NCBI GenBank assembly: GCA_029547605.1
Contig: JAKPPB010000003.1
Coordinates: 1 to 36,211, forward strand
DNA: 36,211 nt
Direction: 5' to 3'
Source of the DNA: Methanobacteriota archaeon
Lineage (GTDB): Archaea > Halobacteriota > Methanomicrobia > Methanomicrobiales > Methanospirillaceae
Part shown: positions 7,161 through 14,989 of the stretch, in pieces
Layout of the letters: the number at the start of each line of letters is the position of its first letter
Numbering within the stretch: the stretch's first letter is position 1
The notes under the pieces: model-generated
Seen by the model: only the letters and a program-made list of their open reading frames with translations
Databases searched by the model: none
Told to the model about the DNA's origin: nothing
Made by a program: the position numbers and the translations under genes

Positions 7161-7541
7161 TCAGATGAGAATTGCCCTTTCAATGTCCCTGAAATGCTGG
7201 TCCCCGGTGAGCATTTCCAGATTATGGACCTCGGCAGTCGCATGGTAGAGAGCATCGACGGCACCATACCCATGGAGAAGCCTGAGCGGTGCGGCTGCCA
7301 GGGCAATTTCACGGTCCACCGGGTGTATGATGGCATGGGAAGAGATTGTCGTGATGAGGTCGTGTGCAGTGGCTTCATCTCGGAGTGTGCGAAGCCTGTA
7401 CGAGACTTCGTAGAGATTCACCACTGACGTGTGAATGGCTTCTGCTCCATCCATTATCTCGAGTGCCTGTTTTCCCTTCTCTGAACCCTGGACAATCTCC
7501 AGCCATATGAAAGAGTCGATAAGGAGGTGCCTATTCCTCAT
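7161..7541 (-). CDS. vapC: VapC-like PIN-domain toxin
   Basis: A 126-residue PIN RNase with the acidic set D9 (L-I-D-S), E45 (N-L-Y-E-V), D96 (G-A-V-D-A-L) and D114 (T-G-D-Q-H-F). The A-V-D-A-L-Y-H-A-T and L-T-G-D-Q-H-F segments are typical of VapC proteins paired with AbrB-type antitoxins. The ATG at 7541 overlaps the 3' end of the antitoxin gene by 11 nt, indicating translational coupling. The frame is intact. It stands between the WecC-type dehydrogenase and wecB, on the same strand as both. Confidence 0.87.
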   Translation of the reverse strand: MRNRHLLIDSFIWLEIVQGSEKGKQALEIMDGAEAIHTSVVNLYEVSYRLRTLRDEATAHDLITTISSHAIIHPVDREIALAAAPLRLLHGYGAVDALYHATAEVHNLEMLTGDQHFRDIERAILI

Positions 7542-7746
7542 CCTTCTCCTCTTCGTGTTCGCGGTATATGCGGGGAAGATCAAGTTCCGGGACAGTTCCA
7601 AATATCGATTCGAGGGACTTGACCGGGATTAGCTCGATTCGATCCTCGTTTGCTTCAAGGAAAAATTTCCGGGTCCGGAACTTTTTCCGGATTTTTCCTG
7701 GTATGACAACACGCCCATTTTTATCCATCTGGATAATTTCTGCCAT
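7531..7746 (-). CDS. vapB: AbrB/SpoVT-type antitoxin (VapB)
   Basis: A 71-residue protein with a swapped-hairpin AbrB DNA-binding domain at residues 1-45: I-I-Q-M-D-K-N-G-R-V-V-I-P-G-K-I-R-K-K-F is the hallmark. A short acidic tail (R-E-H-E-E-E-K-D-E-E) would contact the toxin. A clear TATA box (7768-7776) sits about 25 nt from the ATG, so the mRNA is nearly leaderless from this start. Binding at its own promoter would also affect the downstream wecB if they are co-transcribed. Confidence 0.88.
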   Translation of the reverse strand: MAEIIQMDKNGRVVIPGKIRKKFRTRKFFLEANEDRIELIPVKSLESIFGTVPELDLPRIYREHEEEKDEE

Positions 7747-7767
7747 AATTTAGTATTTGGTTGGATC

Positions 7768-7776
7768 TATATTTAT
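7768..7776 (-). promoter_or_regulatory. TATA box for vapBC (possibly also wecB)
   Basis: The minus strand reads ATAAATATA, a near-consensus archaeal TATA box. The distance to the vapB ATG at 7746 predicts a start site at or within a few bases of the ATG. No other strong TATA box lies between here and wecB (7132). Confidence 0.6.
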
Positions 7777-7837
7777 GTCATTCTTAAGAAAATGGTGATA
7801 AATTTATCATGGTATCAGACAGAGGAGAAGGATCATT

Positions 7838-9271
7838 TCAGGGAAATAACTCGTGCGAGTTCTTGTCGCCCCTCCCGATGCCCTTGTATACCCAGCCCTC
7901 CCGGATGAACGCGTCAGGGTCAATCACGTTGCGCCCGTCCACGATGACGGGGTGCGGGTGTCCTGTCGCCTCCCGGAGCCAGGCAGGGTCAAGCGAGAAA
8001 TACTCGCGGTGGCCGGTGAAAATGGCGACTGCGTCCGCTCCCCCTATCACTTGCCCAAAATCTCTCGAGAGCGTAACACCAGGGTAATCCTCAACCCAGG
8101 GGTCGTGGACGCTCACTTCCCCGCCGGAAGATACGACGATATCGCGGAACACCTCCGATGGCGTGTTCCGGGCATCATCGGAGTTCGGGATAAATGCCCA
8201 TCCAAGGATTGCAACCCTCGAACACGCCACCCCCTTTCCCGCCCGTGCCAGCCCGTCACGGGTGAGGTGGAACATGTGGGCTGGCATGAAATCATTGATC
8301 GCCCGGGCCGAGAGAAACAGCGATCTCTCCCCCTCCGGCCAGTCAAGGTCCCTCCCAAGCACCTTCACTCCCCGCTCCAGGTGATAGGTGTCCTTGGTGA
8401 GACAATGCCCGCCTACCCCCGCTCCGGGCCAGAGGATCGCACGGGTCACGCCTTCCTCTTTCAAAGATGCGATCCCTTCCCGGACATCGTAGAAGTTCAC
8501 CCCCATCGCCTCGCAGTAGAGGGCGAGCTGGTTCGCGGCCGCGATCTGCAGATCGCGAAACGTGTTCTCTGCGGTCTTCTCGACCTCGGCGGCGGTAGCG
8601 GACATCGGGATGATCCGGCCCTGCACAAGGATCGGGGAATAGAGCTCGCAAGCCCTTGCCGTGCTCGCGTCGTCGATCCCCCCCACGACCCGGTCGTGGT
8701 CCTGCAGGTTCCTGATCAGCCGCCCGACCATCACCCGCTCGGGGGCATGGGCAAGGCCGAAGTCCCTGCCCGCGACCATCCCCGACTCCTCTTCGAGGAT
8801 CCGGCGGGCGATACCGGCGGTAGTCCCGGGCGTGACCGTGGATTCAATCACGACAAGCGTCCCCCTGGAAAGGTGCCTCCCGGTGAGGCGGATGCCCTCC
8901 TCGAGAGCAGAAAAGTCGGGGAGGAGGTCCGAAGGGTCAAGAAACGGCGTCTGGATCGCGATGGTGACCGCATCGCACGAGGCGATCTGCGAAAAGTCTG
9001 CGGTGCAGGAAAACTTCCCTGCAGCAACGACTTTCTGGATAAGGGCGGCAAGACCCGGCTCATCACCGCCAAGCGGGCTCTCGCCGCGGTTCAGCATGGA
9101 GATCTTGTAGCCGGACGTGGCAGAGTCCCGCTGGAACCCATATACCATCCTATACTGCGGGACTTCTGCAAAGAGTACGGCGGCAGGAATGCCGACGTAC
9201 CCCATCCCCACCACCCCGATAGTCCGGATTGGCCCCCTCTCCACAAAGGCCTCCGCCAGTCCCCCTGCCAT
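7838..9271 (-). CDS. wecC: Nucleotide-sugar dehydrogenase, WecC (UDP-ManNAc 6-dehydrogenase) type
   Basis: 477 residues. The Rossmann motif is G-M-G-Y-V-G-I-P (22-29), followed by E143 in I-E-S-T-V-T-P-G-T, A-P-E-R-V-M-V-G-R and R-V-V-G-G of the WecC branch, K232 in E-K-T-A-E-N-T-F-R-D, and the catalytic C290 in G-V-G-G-H-C-L-T-K-D. The enzyme makes the uronic acid form of an acetamido sugar using NAD. It is the last of four tightly packed genes (start directly after the stop of the Gfo/Idh/MocA gene, no gap), which suggests the uronic acid is also the substrate for 3-amination in this operon. The specificity (UDP-ManNAc or UDP-GlcNAc) is inferred. Confidence 0.88.
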   Translation of the reverse strand: MAGGLAEAFVERGPIRTIGVVGMGYVGIPAAVLFAEVPQYRMVYGFQRDSATSGYKISMLNRGESPLGGDEPGLAALIQKVVAAGKFSCTADFSQIASCDAVTIAIQTPFLDPSDLLPDFSALEEGIRLTGRHLSRGTLVVIESTVTPGTTAGIARRILEEESGMVAGRDFGLAHAPERVMVGRLIRNLQDHDRVVGGIDDASTARACELYSPILVQGRIIPMSATAAEVEKTAENTFRDLQIAAANQLALYCEAMGVNFYDVREGIASLKEEGVTRAILWPGAGVGGHCLTKDTYHLERGVKVLGRDLDWPEGERSLFLSARAINDFMPAHMFHLTRDGLARAGKGVACSRVAILGWAFIPNSDDARNTPSEVFRDIVVSSGGEVSVHDPWVEDYPGVTLSRDFGQVIGGADAVAIFTGHREYFSLDPAWLREATGHPHPVIVDGRNVIDPDAFIREGWVYKGIGRGDKNSHELFP

Positions 9272-10186
9272 CTATCTCCCCTGGAGGCTCGACTTGATCT
9301 CCTCGCAGAGGGCCAGGTTCCTGGTCGCCTGCTCGGGCGTGACCGGGAACGGTGACCCCCTCTTCACACAGTCGAGAAAAGTCGAAAGCTCCACCTTGAG
9401 CGGTTCGACCTTGTTCACCATCACCTTCTCGATGATATTCTCCTGCACATACCTCTCGTTCTCAACGCGGTAATGCTCGGGCTTGTAATAGGTGAAGACC
9501 TCCTGGTTCATGAAATCCCCCTCGAGCGTGAGATCCTCCTCCTCGATATAGATTCGGCGTATCTTCTTTGAAGACTTCCTGCTGGCCGAGATGAAGGCAG
9601 AAGTCGAGTTGAAACGAAAGAGCGCGGATGCCGCATCAAGGCTCCCGGCGGCAGAGAGATCGTAGTCGCCAGAAAAGAGCACGTGCTGGAGGATGTCAAG
9701 GTCGTGGATCATCAGGTCCTCGATCACCGAGGATCCCATCGGACGTGACGAGGCAGGGTTGTGCCGGTTCATCTCCACAAAGAGGGGTTTTCGAATGATC
9801 CGGCGGATCTCTCCGACGATGGGATTGAACCGCTCGATATGCCCGACACCCACAATCGTGTCACCGTCCATGAGGGAGAGGAGCTCCCGCGCCTCTCTCT
9901 CCGTTGCACTGATTGGCTTTTCGACCAGCATGTGCACCCCGGCCGAGATCACCTGCGCTCCCGTTGCCCGGTGGTACGGGGTGGGGACACACACGCTCAC
10001 GGCATCAACCGACCTCAGGAGTTCCTCAAGCGAGTCACAGGGTGTTGCCTCAAACGCAAGGGCGACCCCCATGGCCGCCTCACGGTTGAGGTCATAAAGA
10101 TACACAGTGCCTGCCTGTTTCAACTCCGAATATACCCGGACGTGGTTCCTCCCCATCAGCCCGACTCCTATCACCCCTACGTCCAT
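9272..10186 (-). CDS. Gfo/Idh/MocA oxidoreductase, WbpB/WlbA-like 3-dehydrogenase
   Basis: 304 residues. The N-terminal NAD-binding motif is G-V-I-G-V-G-L-M-G (4-12), the E-K-P-I-S motif carries the conserved Lys (K90), and a C-terminal beta-sheet domain includes H-D-L-D-I-L. By family and context (aminotransferase and acetyltransferase upstream, 6-dehydrogenase downstream) it most likely oxidises C3 of a UDP-N-acetylhexosaminuronate or UDP-GlcNAc, giving the 3-keto sugar for amination as WbpB does in Pseudomonas. The gap to the aminotransferase gene is 1 nt, and it touches the dehydrogenase gene. Substrate choice is inferred. Confidence 0.85.
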   Translation of the reverse strand: MDVGVIGVGLMGRNHVRVYSELKQAGTVYLYDLNREAAMGVALAFEATPCDSLEELLRSVDAVSVCVPTPYHRATGAQVISAGVHMLVEKPISATEREARELLSLMDGDTIVGVGHIERFNPIVGEIRRIIRKPLFVEMNRHNPASSRPMGSSVIEDLMIHDLDILQHVLFSGDYDLSAAGSLDAASALFRFNSTSAFISASRKSSKKIRRIYIEEEDLTLEGDFMNQEVFTYYKPEHYRVENERYVQENIIEKVMVNKVEPLKVELSTFLDCVKRGSPFPVTPEQATRNLALCEEIKSSLQGR

Positions 10187-10187
10187 T

Positions 10188-11276
10188 TCAGGGCACCTCC
10201 TGAATTACGCGGCATATGTACGCACGCTCTTCATCAGTGACCTGCGGGTGTACCGGAAGGCTGAGCACCGCTCCCGCGAGTTCATCTGCCGCAGGGCACC
10301 CGGTATTCCCGGCAAACCCTGAGAACACGGGCTGCCGGTGGAGGGGGACGGGGTAATGCACCGCCGTCCCAACCCCCTTGTCCCCCAGGTATCTGGCCAG
10401 TTCGTCCCGGGAAAGGGGGAAGTCCCCTGTTACCCTGATCACGTACTGGTGGTATACGTGGGTCATGCCGGGTGCGACCGAGGGCGTGAGAATCCCTTCC
10501 CTGCGGAGGTGGGTGTCGTAGTATCGTGCAACCTCCCTCCTCCTGCGATTGAACCCGTCGAGTTTCTTCAACTGCTCCTTTCCAATCGAAGCGGCGATAT
10601 CCGTCATCCGAAAGTTGTACCCAAGGCAGGTATGGAGGTACTTCTCCTCCTGGCCGTGGTTGATGAACATGCGTATTCTTTTTGCCAGGACTTCGTCGTC
10701 CAGCGTCACCATGCCGCCTTCCCCGGAGGTCATGTTCTTTGTCGGGTAAAAAGAGAAGCATCCCGCGGTCCCCAGTCCTCCTGCTCTCTTTCCGTGGTAT
10801 TCGGCACCGTGGGCCTGCGCGGCGTCCTCGATGAACGGGATCCCCCTTTCTTCGCATAATTCACGCAGCGGTCTCACCTCGCAGGGCTGGCCGAACAGGT
10901 GGACACCAATGACCGCGTGCGTCCTCTGGGAGAGCAACTCCTGGACACTGCCTACAGAGAGGTTGAAGGTATCAGGGTCCACGTCCGCAAAGACCGGCCT
11001 TGCCCCGCACATGCATACTGCCGAACCCGTGGCAAAAAACGTGAACGCGGGCACGATCACCTCGTGGCCGGCGCCGATCCCAAGCGCCGCGAGAGCTGCA
11101 TGGAGTGCCGCGGTACCGGAGTTTACCCCTACTGCATGCCGTGCCCCACAATACCGGGCAAACTGGTCCTCAAAACCGGCGACTTCGGGGCCCTGTGCAA
11201 GCATCCCTGACCTGAGCACGCGTGTCACCGCTTCCTCCTCCTCCCGGCCAATGCTGGGCCTTCCTACAGGGATCAT
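10188..11276 (-). CDS. DegT/DnrJ/EryC1/StrS aminotransferase (WbpE-like)
   Basis: A 362-residue PLP-dependent sugar aminotransferase. D151 (E-D-A-A-Q-A-H-G) pairs with the PLP nitrogen, and K180 in S-F-Y-P-T-K-N-M forms the Schiff base, followed by G-E-G-G-M. It would transfer an amino group (usually from glutamate) to the 3-keto position produced by the neighbouring oxidoreductase, as WbpE does. It starts inside the last codons of the acetyltransferase gene (4-nt overlap) and ends 1 nt before the oxidoreductase gene, so translation is probably coupled. Confidence 0.9.
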   Translation of the reverse strand: MIPVGRPSIGREEEEAVTRVLRSGMLAQGPEVAGFEDQFARYCGARHAVGVNSGTAALHAALAALGIGAGHEVIVPAFTFFATGSAVCMCGARPVFADVDPDTFNLSVGSVQELLSQRTHAVIGVHLFGQPCEVRPLRELCEERGIPFIEDAAQAHGAEYHGKRAGGLGTAGCFSFYPTKNMTSGEGGMVTLDDEVLAKRIRMFINHGQEEKYLHTCLGYNFRMTDIAASIGKEQLKKLDGFNRRRREVARYYDTHLRREGILTPSVAPGMTHVYHQYVIRVTGDFPLSRDELARYLGDKGVGTAVHYPVPLHRQPVFSGFAGNTGCPAADELAGAVLSLPVHPQVTDEERAYICRVIQEVP

Positions 11277-11875
11277 TCCATTCTCCTCCTCATCTCAGGG
11301 GGGATGTCCCGAAGGGTGGCGGGGACCCCCACTGCCATCTTCCCTGCGGGAACGTCCCTCGTGACCACCGCACCAGCCGCCACCGCTGCCCCCTCCCCGA
11401 TCCGGATACCCGGGAGGACCGTTGCATGGGCTCCGATGACTGCGAAATCCCCGATCACAGGGCCTTTCAGTTCAGGCTTCCCGGTGGGGGGGTACCGGTC
11501 ATTTGTCAGGACTGCTGCCGGGCCAATGAAGACGTGGTTTCCTATCTCCGTGTGGGTGGGTACAAACACCATGCTCTGGATGCGGACCTCGTCCCCGATG
11601 CTCCCATATCCCTCGATCACGGAAGAGGACCCGACAGCGGTATTTTTTCCGATGCGCATTCTCTCACGGATCAGCACGGTATGTCCACACTGGAACCCAT
11701 CACCAATCTCTACATCGCAGTAGATGATTGTCCCCGACCTGAGAACTGCGTTGTCCCCTATCCTCGCCCCAGGGAAATCCTCCTGGTGCATCCTCTCCCT
11801 TGATGGAAATCCCAGAATCACCGGTTCAAATACCTGGAGACCCCTTCCCAGGATATTTCTTCCGTACTCAATCAT
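11273..11875 (-). CDS. Left-handed beta-helix N-acetyltransferase (WbpD-like)
   Basis: About 200 residues of hexapeptide repeats ([LIV]-G-x4): A-R-I-G-D-N-A-V, V-E-I-G-D-G, M-R-I-G-K-N, G-S-I-G-D-E, T-E-I-G-N-H, I-R-I-G-E-G. It ends with the loop G-V-P-A-T that is usual in WbpD/PglD-type sugar acetyltransferases using acetyl-CoA. It is expected to acetylate the 3-amino group made by the next gene's product. The start is uncertain: M-I-E-Y at 11875 gives a normal length, while an in-frame ATG at 11950 would add 25 residues without obvious homology. It is the first gene of the operon 11875-7838. Confidence 0.83.
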   Translation of the reverse strand: MIEYGRNILGRGLQVFEPVILGFPSRERMHQEDFPGARIGDNAVLRSGTIIYCDVEIGDGFQCGHTVLIRERMRIGKNTAVGSSSVIEGYGSIGDEVRIQSMVFVPTHTEIGNHVFIGPAAVLTNDRYPPTGKPELKGPVIGDFAVIGAHATVLPGIRIGEGAAVAAGAVVTRDVPAGKMAVGVPATLRDIPPEMRRRME

Positions 11876-12104
11876 GTGTTCACGATAGACCCTTATGAGG
11901 ATGGGAAGGCGACTCTCAACCCACCTGAAATAAAAAACGCCATGATGCACAATAAATCCATCGTGAAAAAAAGATGGACCTTCATCGATTCACCCTCACT
12001 ATTGCCAATCTCCCCCTAAAACACCCTGAATGAAGGAGACCGGAAGACAGGACATCTGATAGCAGTTCCAATTTATTATTACCCTAAAGGACAATATTCA
12101 GGAG

Positions 12105-12866
12105 ATGCCACCTCCTGGTTCTCAAGGTACCTGCCTGCTTTGCAGGAAGACAATAAAGAAGAAGGATGCGGTATCACACGCCAGACAGTGTCTCGAAGCA
12201 CAGGCCTGGCCCAGGCGCAAGAACCCTGCTTTTCTCATCGCAGTGCAGGGCCACCGGATGGGATCGTACTGGCTCCTCCTGCTTGCCCACAAATCCTGCA
12301 CCCTTGCCACACTCGACTCGCTTATCCGCGACGTCTGGGTTGAATGCTGCGGTCACCTCAGTGAATTTATCATCCAGGGCCAGAGGTTCACACGCAGCGC
12401 GGAATATGGCGAGATGGACATGGGGGTTTCTCTCTCCCGCGTACTCTCCCCGGGTGTGCAATTCCTCTATGAATACGATTTTGGTTCTACGACCACCCTT
12501 GACCTGAATGTCATCGATGTCTATCCTGCCTCTCCCCCGAATGGTACCCTCTGCCTCCTTTCGAGGAACAATCTTCCCAAAGTATCCTGCGATATATGCG
12601 GGAGTCCGGCAGAATTCCGGCTGAGTGATGACGATCGAGAATCCTGCACCCACCTCTGCCGCAGGTGTGTGGTGAACTCTGATCATGATCCATGGTGCAT
12701 AGATGTGATCAGCAACTCGCCGAGGGATGGTGTATGTGGATACGAGGAAGATGCGGGAGCTGCGGTCACGTGGTATCCTCCCGGATGGACGCATGAAGAC
12801 CTTCTTGACCCGGAACTCGAATCACTCCTGGAAAGAGTCCAGGAGGAAGATACCGGGCTTCGCTGA
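12105..12866 (+). CDS. pRiA4b ORF-3-like protein with two zinc-binding motifs
   Basis: 253 residues. Residues 10-30 hold a C-x2-C-x11-H-x3-C zinc-finger pattern (C-L-L-C ... H-A-R-Q-C). The middle (about 60-150) resembles the pRiA4b ORF-3-like fold found in plasmid and transposon passenger proteins (W-V-E-C-C-G-H-L-S-E-F, Y-E-Y-D-F-G-S-T-T). A second Cys cluster (C-D-I-C-G-S, later C-R-R-C) lies at about 166-190. The biochemical role of the family is unknown. It has a TATA-like element at about 12071-12080 and GGAG immediately before the ATG. It is monocistronic between divergent and co-directional sugar operons. Confidence 0.75.
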   Translation: MPPPGSQGTCLLCRKTIKKKDAVSHARQCLEAQAWPRRKNPAFLIAVQGHRMGSYWLLLLAHKSCTLATLDSLIRDVWVECCGHLSEFIIQGQRFTRSAEYGEMDMGVSLSRVLSPGVQFLYEYDFGSTTTLDLNVIDVYPASPPNGTLCLLSRNNLPKVSCDICGSPAEFRLSDDDRESCTHLCRRCVVNSDHDPWCIDVISNSPRDGVCGYEEDAGAAVTWYPPGWTHEDLLDPELESLLERVQEEDTGLR

Positions 12867-13044
12867 TTACTCCTTCACTTGCACGCTGCGGGGCAGTGGA
12901 TTGATCTTTTTCCCTCATACCTGAAACATGGATTTCCCTGTATCCTCGATGTACAGGCCGATTGCATCTTTGGCAGGGGGACTCGTCTCCCCGACAGTCA
13001 CTCTGTGGGAGAAGGGTGTGCCTGTCCCCACACTGAATCAAAAT

Positions 13045-13238
13045 AGCTCTTCGCTCTCATATATGGGCAGGATTGGCGATCTTACCACACTTTTTGGGGA
13101 AATCCGCCCCCATGTTTCCTTATGCGATGCCACGCCGCCGCCCCCCTATGAGGCGCTCCCCCGGCGGCTCGGTTGCTGAATAGGTCTGAGAGAGAGAAAT
13201 CCCTCAATTCAGTCCTCCACACCACACAGCGAGGGAGC
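13045..13238 (+). repeat. Dispersed structured repeat, copy A
   Basis: Begins AGCTCTTCGCTCTC and contains GGGCAGGATTG, a GGGG(AAATCCG)CCCC hairpin, the stem GCCGCCG/CGGCGGC around 13133-13168, CTGAATAGGT, CCCTCAATTCAGTCCTCC and ACAGCGAGGGAG. The same blocks in the same order occur at 29308, 30174, 30358 and 33594. This is the only copy outside the gene-poor region. It lies in the 470-bp gap before rfbA, ending about 55 nt before the rfbA TATA box. The rest of the gap (12867-13044) shows no gene. Confidence 0.75.
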
Positions 13239-13293
13239 AAAAAACAGGGGATATCGCCCCCAGCTCGCCACTCTCACCCCATCCCCGCAACAA

Positions 13294-13302
13294 CCTATAA
13301 AA
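13294..13302 (+). promoter_or_regulatory. TATA box of the rfb operon
   Basis: CCTATAAAA lies about 40 nt before the rfbA ATG at 13339, giving a predicted start site near 13322-13326 and a short leader. It lies just downstream of repeat copy A. Confidence 0.6.
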
Positions 13303-13338
13303 CACCTCCGGCGAGACCTTTATTCACAGCGAATACCC

Positions 13339-14229
13339 ATGAAAGGCATCATCCTCGCCGGCGGGTCTGGGACCCGCCTCTACCCCATCACGAAGTCGGT
13401 CTCAAAGCACCTCCTCCCGGTATACGACAAGCCCCTCATCTACTACCCCCTCTCGGTCCTGATGCTTTCGGGCATCCGCGAGATCCTCATCATCTCCACG
13501 GCCAGGGACCTCCCCCTCTACCGGGAACTTCTGGGGGACGGAAGCCAGATCGGGCTCTCGTTCTCGTACGCCGTCCAGGAGAGACCCGGAGGCCTCGCGG
13601 AGGCCTTCATCGTCGGAGAACAATTCATCGGCCGCGACAGAGTGGCACTCGTCCTCGGGGACAACATCTTCTACGGGCAGCACTTCTCTGAACTCCTCAG
13701 GAAGGCGGCTGCACAGAAAGAGGGTGCGACCATCTTCGGGTACTGGGTCCGGGACCCCCGCCCGTATGGAGTGGTGGAAGTGGGACCTGACGGGCGGGCT
13801 CTCTCGATCGAGGAGAAACCGGCAAAACCAAAGTCGCACTACGCGGTCCCAGGCCTGTACTTTTATGACAACCGGGTGGTCGGGATCGCAAAGTCTATCT
13901 CACCCTCTGCCAGGGGAGAACTCGAGATCACTGACCTGAACAGGGAGTATATGAAGAGGGGCGAGCTCTTCGTGCTTGTCTTCGGGCGGGGGATGGCGTG
14001 GCTCGACGCCGGCACCCACGACTCGCTCCTCGAGGCAGGAAACTACATCGAGACCATCCAGAAGAGGCAGGGACTCTACGTGGCCTGCATCGAGGAGATC
14101 GCGTACCGGCAGGGGTTCATCGGGAAGGACCGGCTCCTGGTGCTCGCAGACGGCCTGAAGAACACAGAGTACGGCCGGTACCTGTCAGAACTTGCAGAGA
14201 ATGATACGAATACTCCCGGGCAGGGATGA
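13339..14229 (+). CDS. rfbA: Glucose-1-phosphate thymidylyltransferase
   Basis: 296 residues, the length of bacterial RmlA. It catalyses dTTP + glucose-1-P to dTDP-glucose + PPi, the first step of dTDP-L-rhamnose synthesis. The nucleotide-binding signature [11 protein letters not shown] is at residues 8-18, followed by [11 protein letters not shown]. Later conserved segments are G-D-N-I-F-Y-G, the Y-G-V-V-E segment, E-E-K-P and A-W-L-D-A-G-T-H. It is the first gene of the rfbACDB set, and the next gene starts 3 nt after its stop. It has its own TATA box. Confidence 0.96.
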   Translation: MKGIILAGGSGTRLYPITKSVSKHLLPVYDKPLIYYPLSVLMLSGIREILIISTARDLPLYRELLGDGSQIGLSFSYAVQERPGGLAEAFIVGEQFIGRDRVALVLGDNIFYGQHFSELLRKAAAQKEGATIFGYWVRDPRPYGVVEVGPDGRALSIEEKPAKPKSHYAVPGLYFYDNRVVGIAKSISPSARGELEITDLNREYMKRGELFVLVFGRGMAWLDAGTHDSLLEAGNYIETIQKRQGLYVACIEEIAYRQGFIGKDRLLVLADGLKNTEYGRYLSELAENDTNTPGQG

Positions 14230-14232
14230 GAT

Positions 14233-14823
14233 ATGGCCTCTGGCAAGTTCACTCCCATCCCGACCGCTCTCGCGGGCGCATTCCTGATCGAGCCCCGCGT
14301 CTTTGGCGACGACCGCGGGTTCTTCCTCGAGTCGTACACGAGAAGAGACATGGCGGCGCTCGGCATCCCCGAAGAGTTCGTCCAGGACAACCATTCGCGG
14401 TCGGCGAAAGGGGTCCTGCGGGGGTTACACTTCCAGTATCCCTTCTCTCAGAGTAAGCTTGTCCGGGTCGCGAGAGGGGCAATATATGACGTGATCGTGG
14501 ACATCAGGAGAGGCTCGCCCACGTTCGGGCGCCACGAGTCCTTCATCCTCTCCGAGGAGAACCACCGGCTGCTCTACGTCCCCGTGGGGTTCGCCCACGG
14601 GTTCCTTGCCCTCTCGGAAAGGACCGAGATCCTTTACAAGACAGGCGAATACTATCACCCCGAGGCCGATGCCGGCATCCGATGGAACGACCCCGACCTC
14701 GCAATCCCATGGCCCCTCTCGGAGCACGGGATCGCGGCACCCCTTCTCTCCGACAAGGACGCACGCCTCCCCCTCTTCTCGGATATCGAGAGCCCGTTCC
14801 TCTTCCAGGGGGCGAACAGATGA
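14233..14823 (+). CDS. rfbC: dTDP-4-dehydrorhamnose 3,5-epimerase
   Basis: 196 residues of the RmlC cupin family. It epimerises C3 and C5 of dTDP-4-keto-6-deoxyglucose. The catalytic H66 lies in V-L-R-G-L-H-F-Q, and the segments P-V-G-F-A-H-G-F and Y-K-T-G-E-Y-Y-H-P-E-A-D contain further active-site residues. It ends N-D-P-D-L-A-I-P-W-P plus the usual tail. It starts 3 nt after rfbA. A 166-nt spacer with no recognisable gene follows before rfbD. Confidence 0.95.
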   Translation: MASGKFTPIPTALAGAFLIEPRVFGDDRGFFLESYTRRDMAALGIPEEFVQDNHSRSAKGVLRGLHFQYPFSQSKLVRVARGAIYDVIVDIRRGSPTFGRHESFILSEENHRLLYVPVGFAHGFLALSERTEILYKTGEYYHPEADAGIRWNDPDLAIPWPLSEHGIAAPLLSDKDARLPLFSDIESPFLFQGANR

Positions 14824-14989
14824 TCATGCAGAAGAACACTCTCCTCAACCTCCATGAAGGAATACACAATCCTAGTCCTCATCGCACACCACTCATCGGG
14901 TCTCCGATGCAGAGGCAAGGGTGCAGGCATCACTCAAACGACTGGCCTGCCACTCTGACCCCTGGCAGTACCTCCCGGAGGCCCTCCCG

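Noticed and set aside
7853-9355. A 500-codon open frame on the plus strand over the dehydrogenase and oxidoreductase genes
   Set aside because: It is antisense to two clear enzymes in GC-rich DNA, has no family motifs and is rich in Pro, Arg and His, as expected for a shadow frame.
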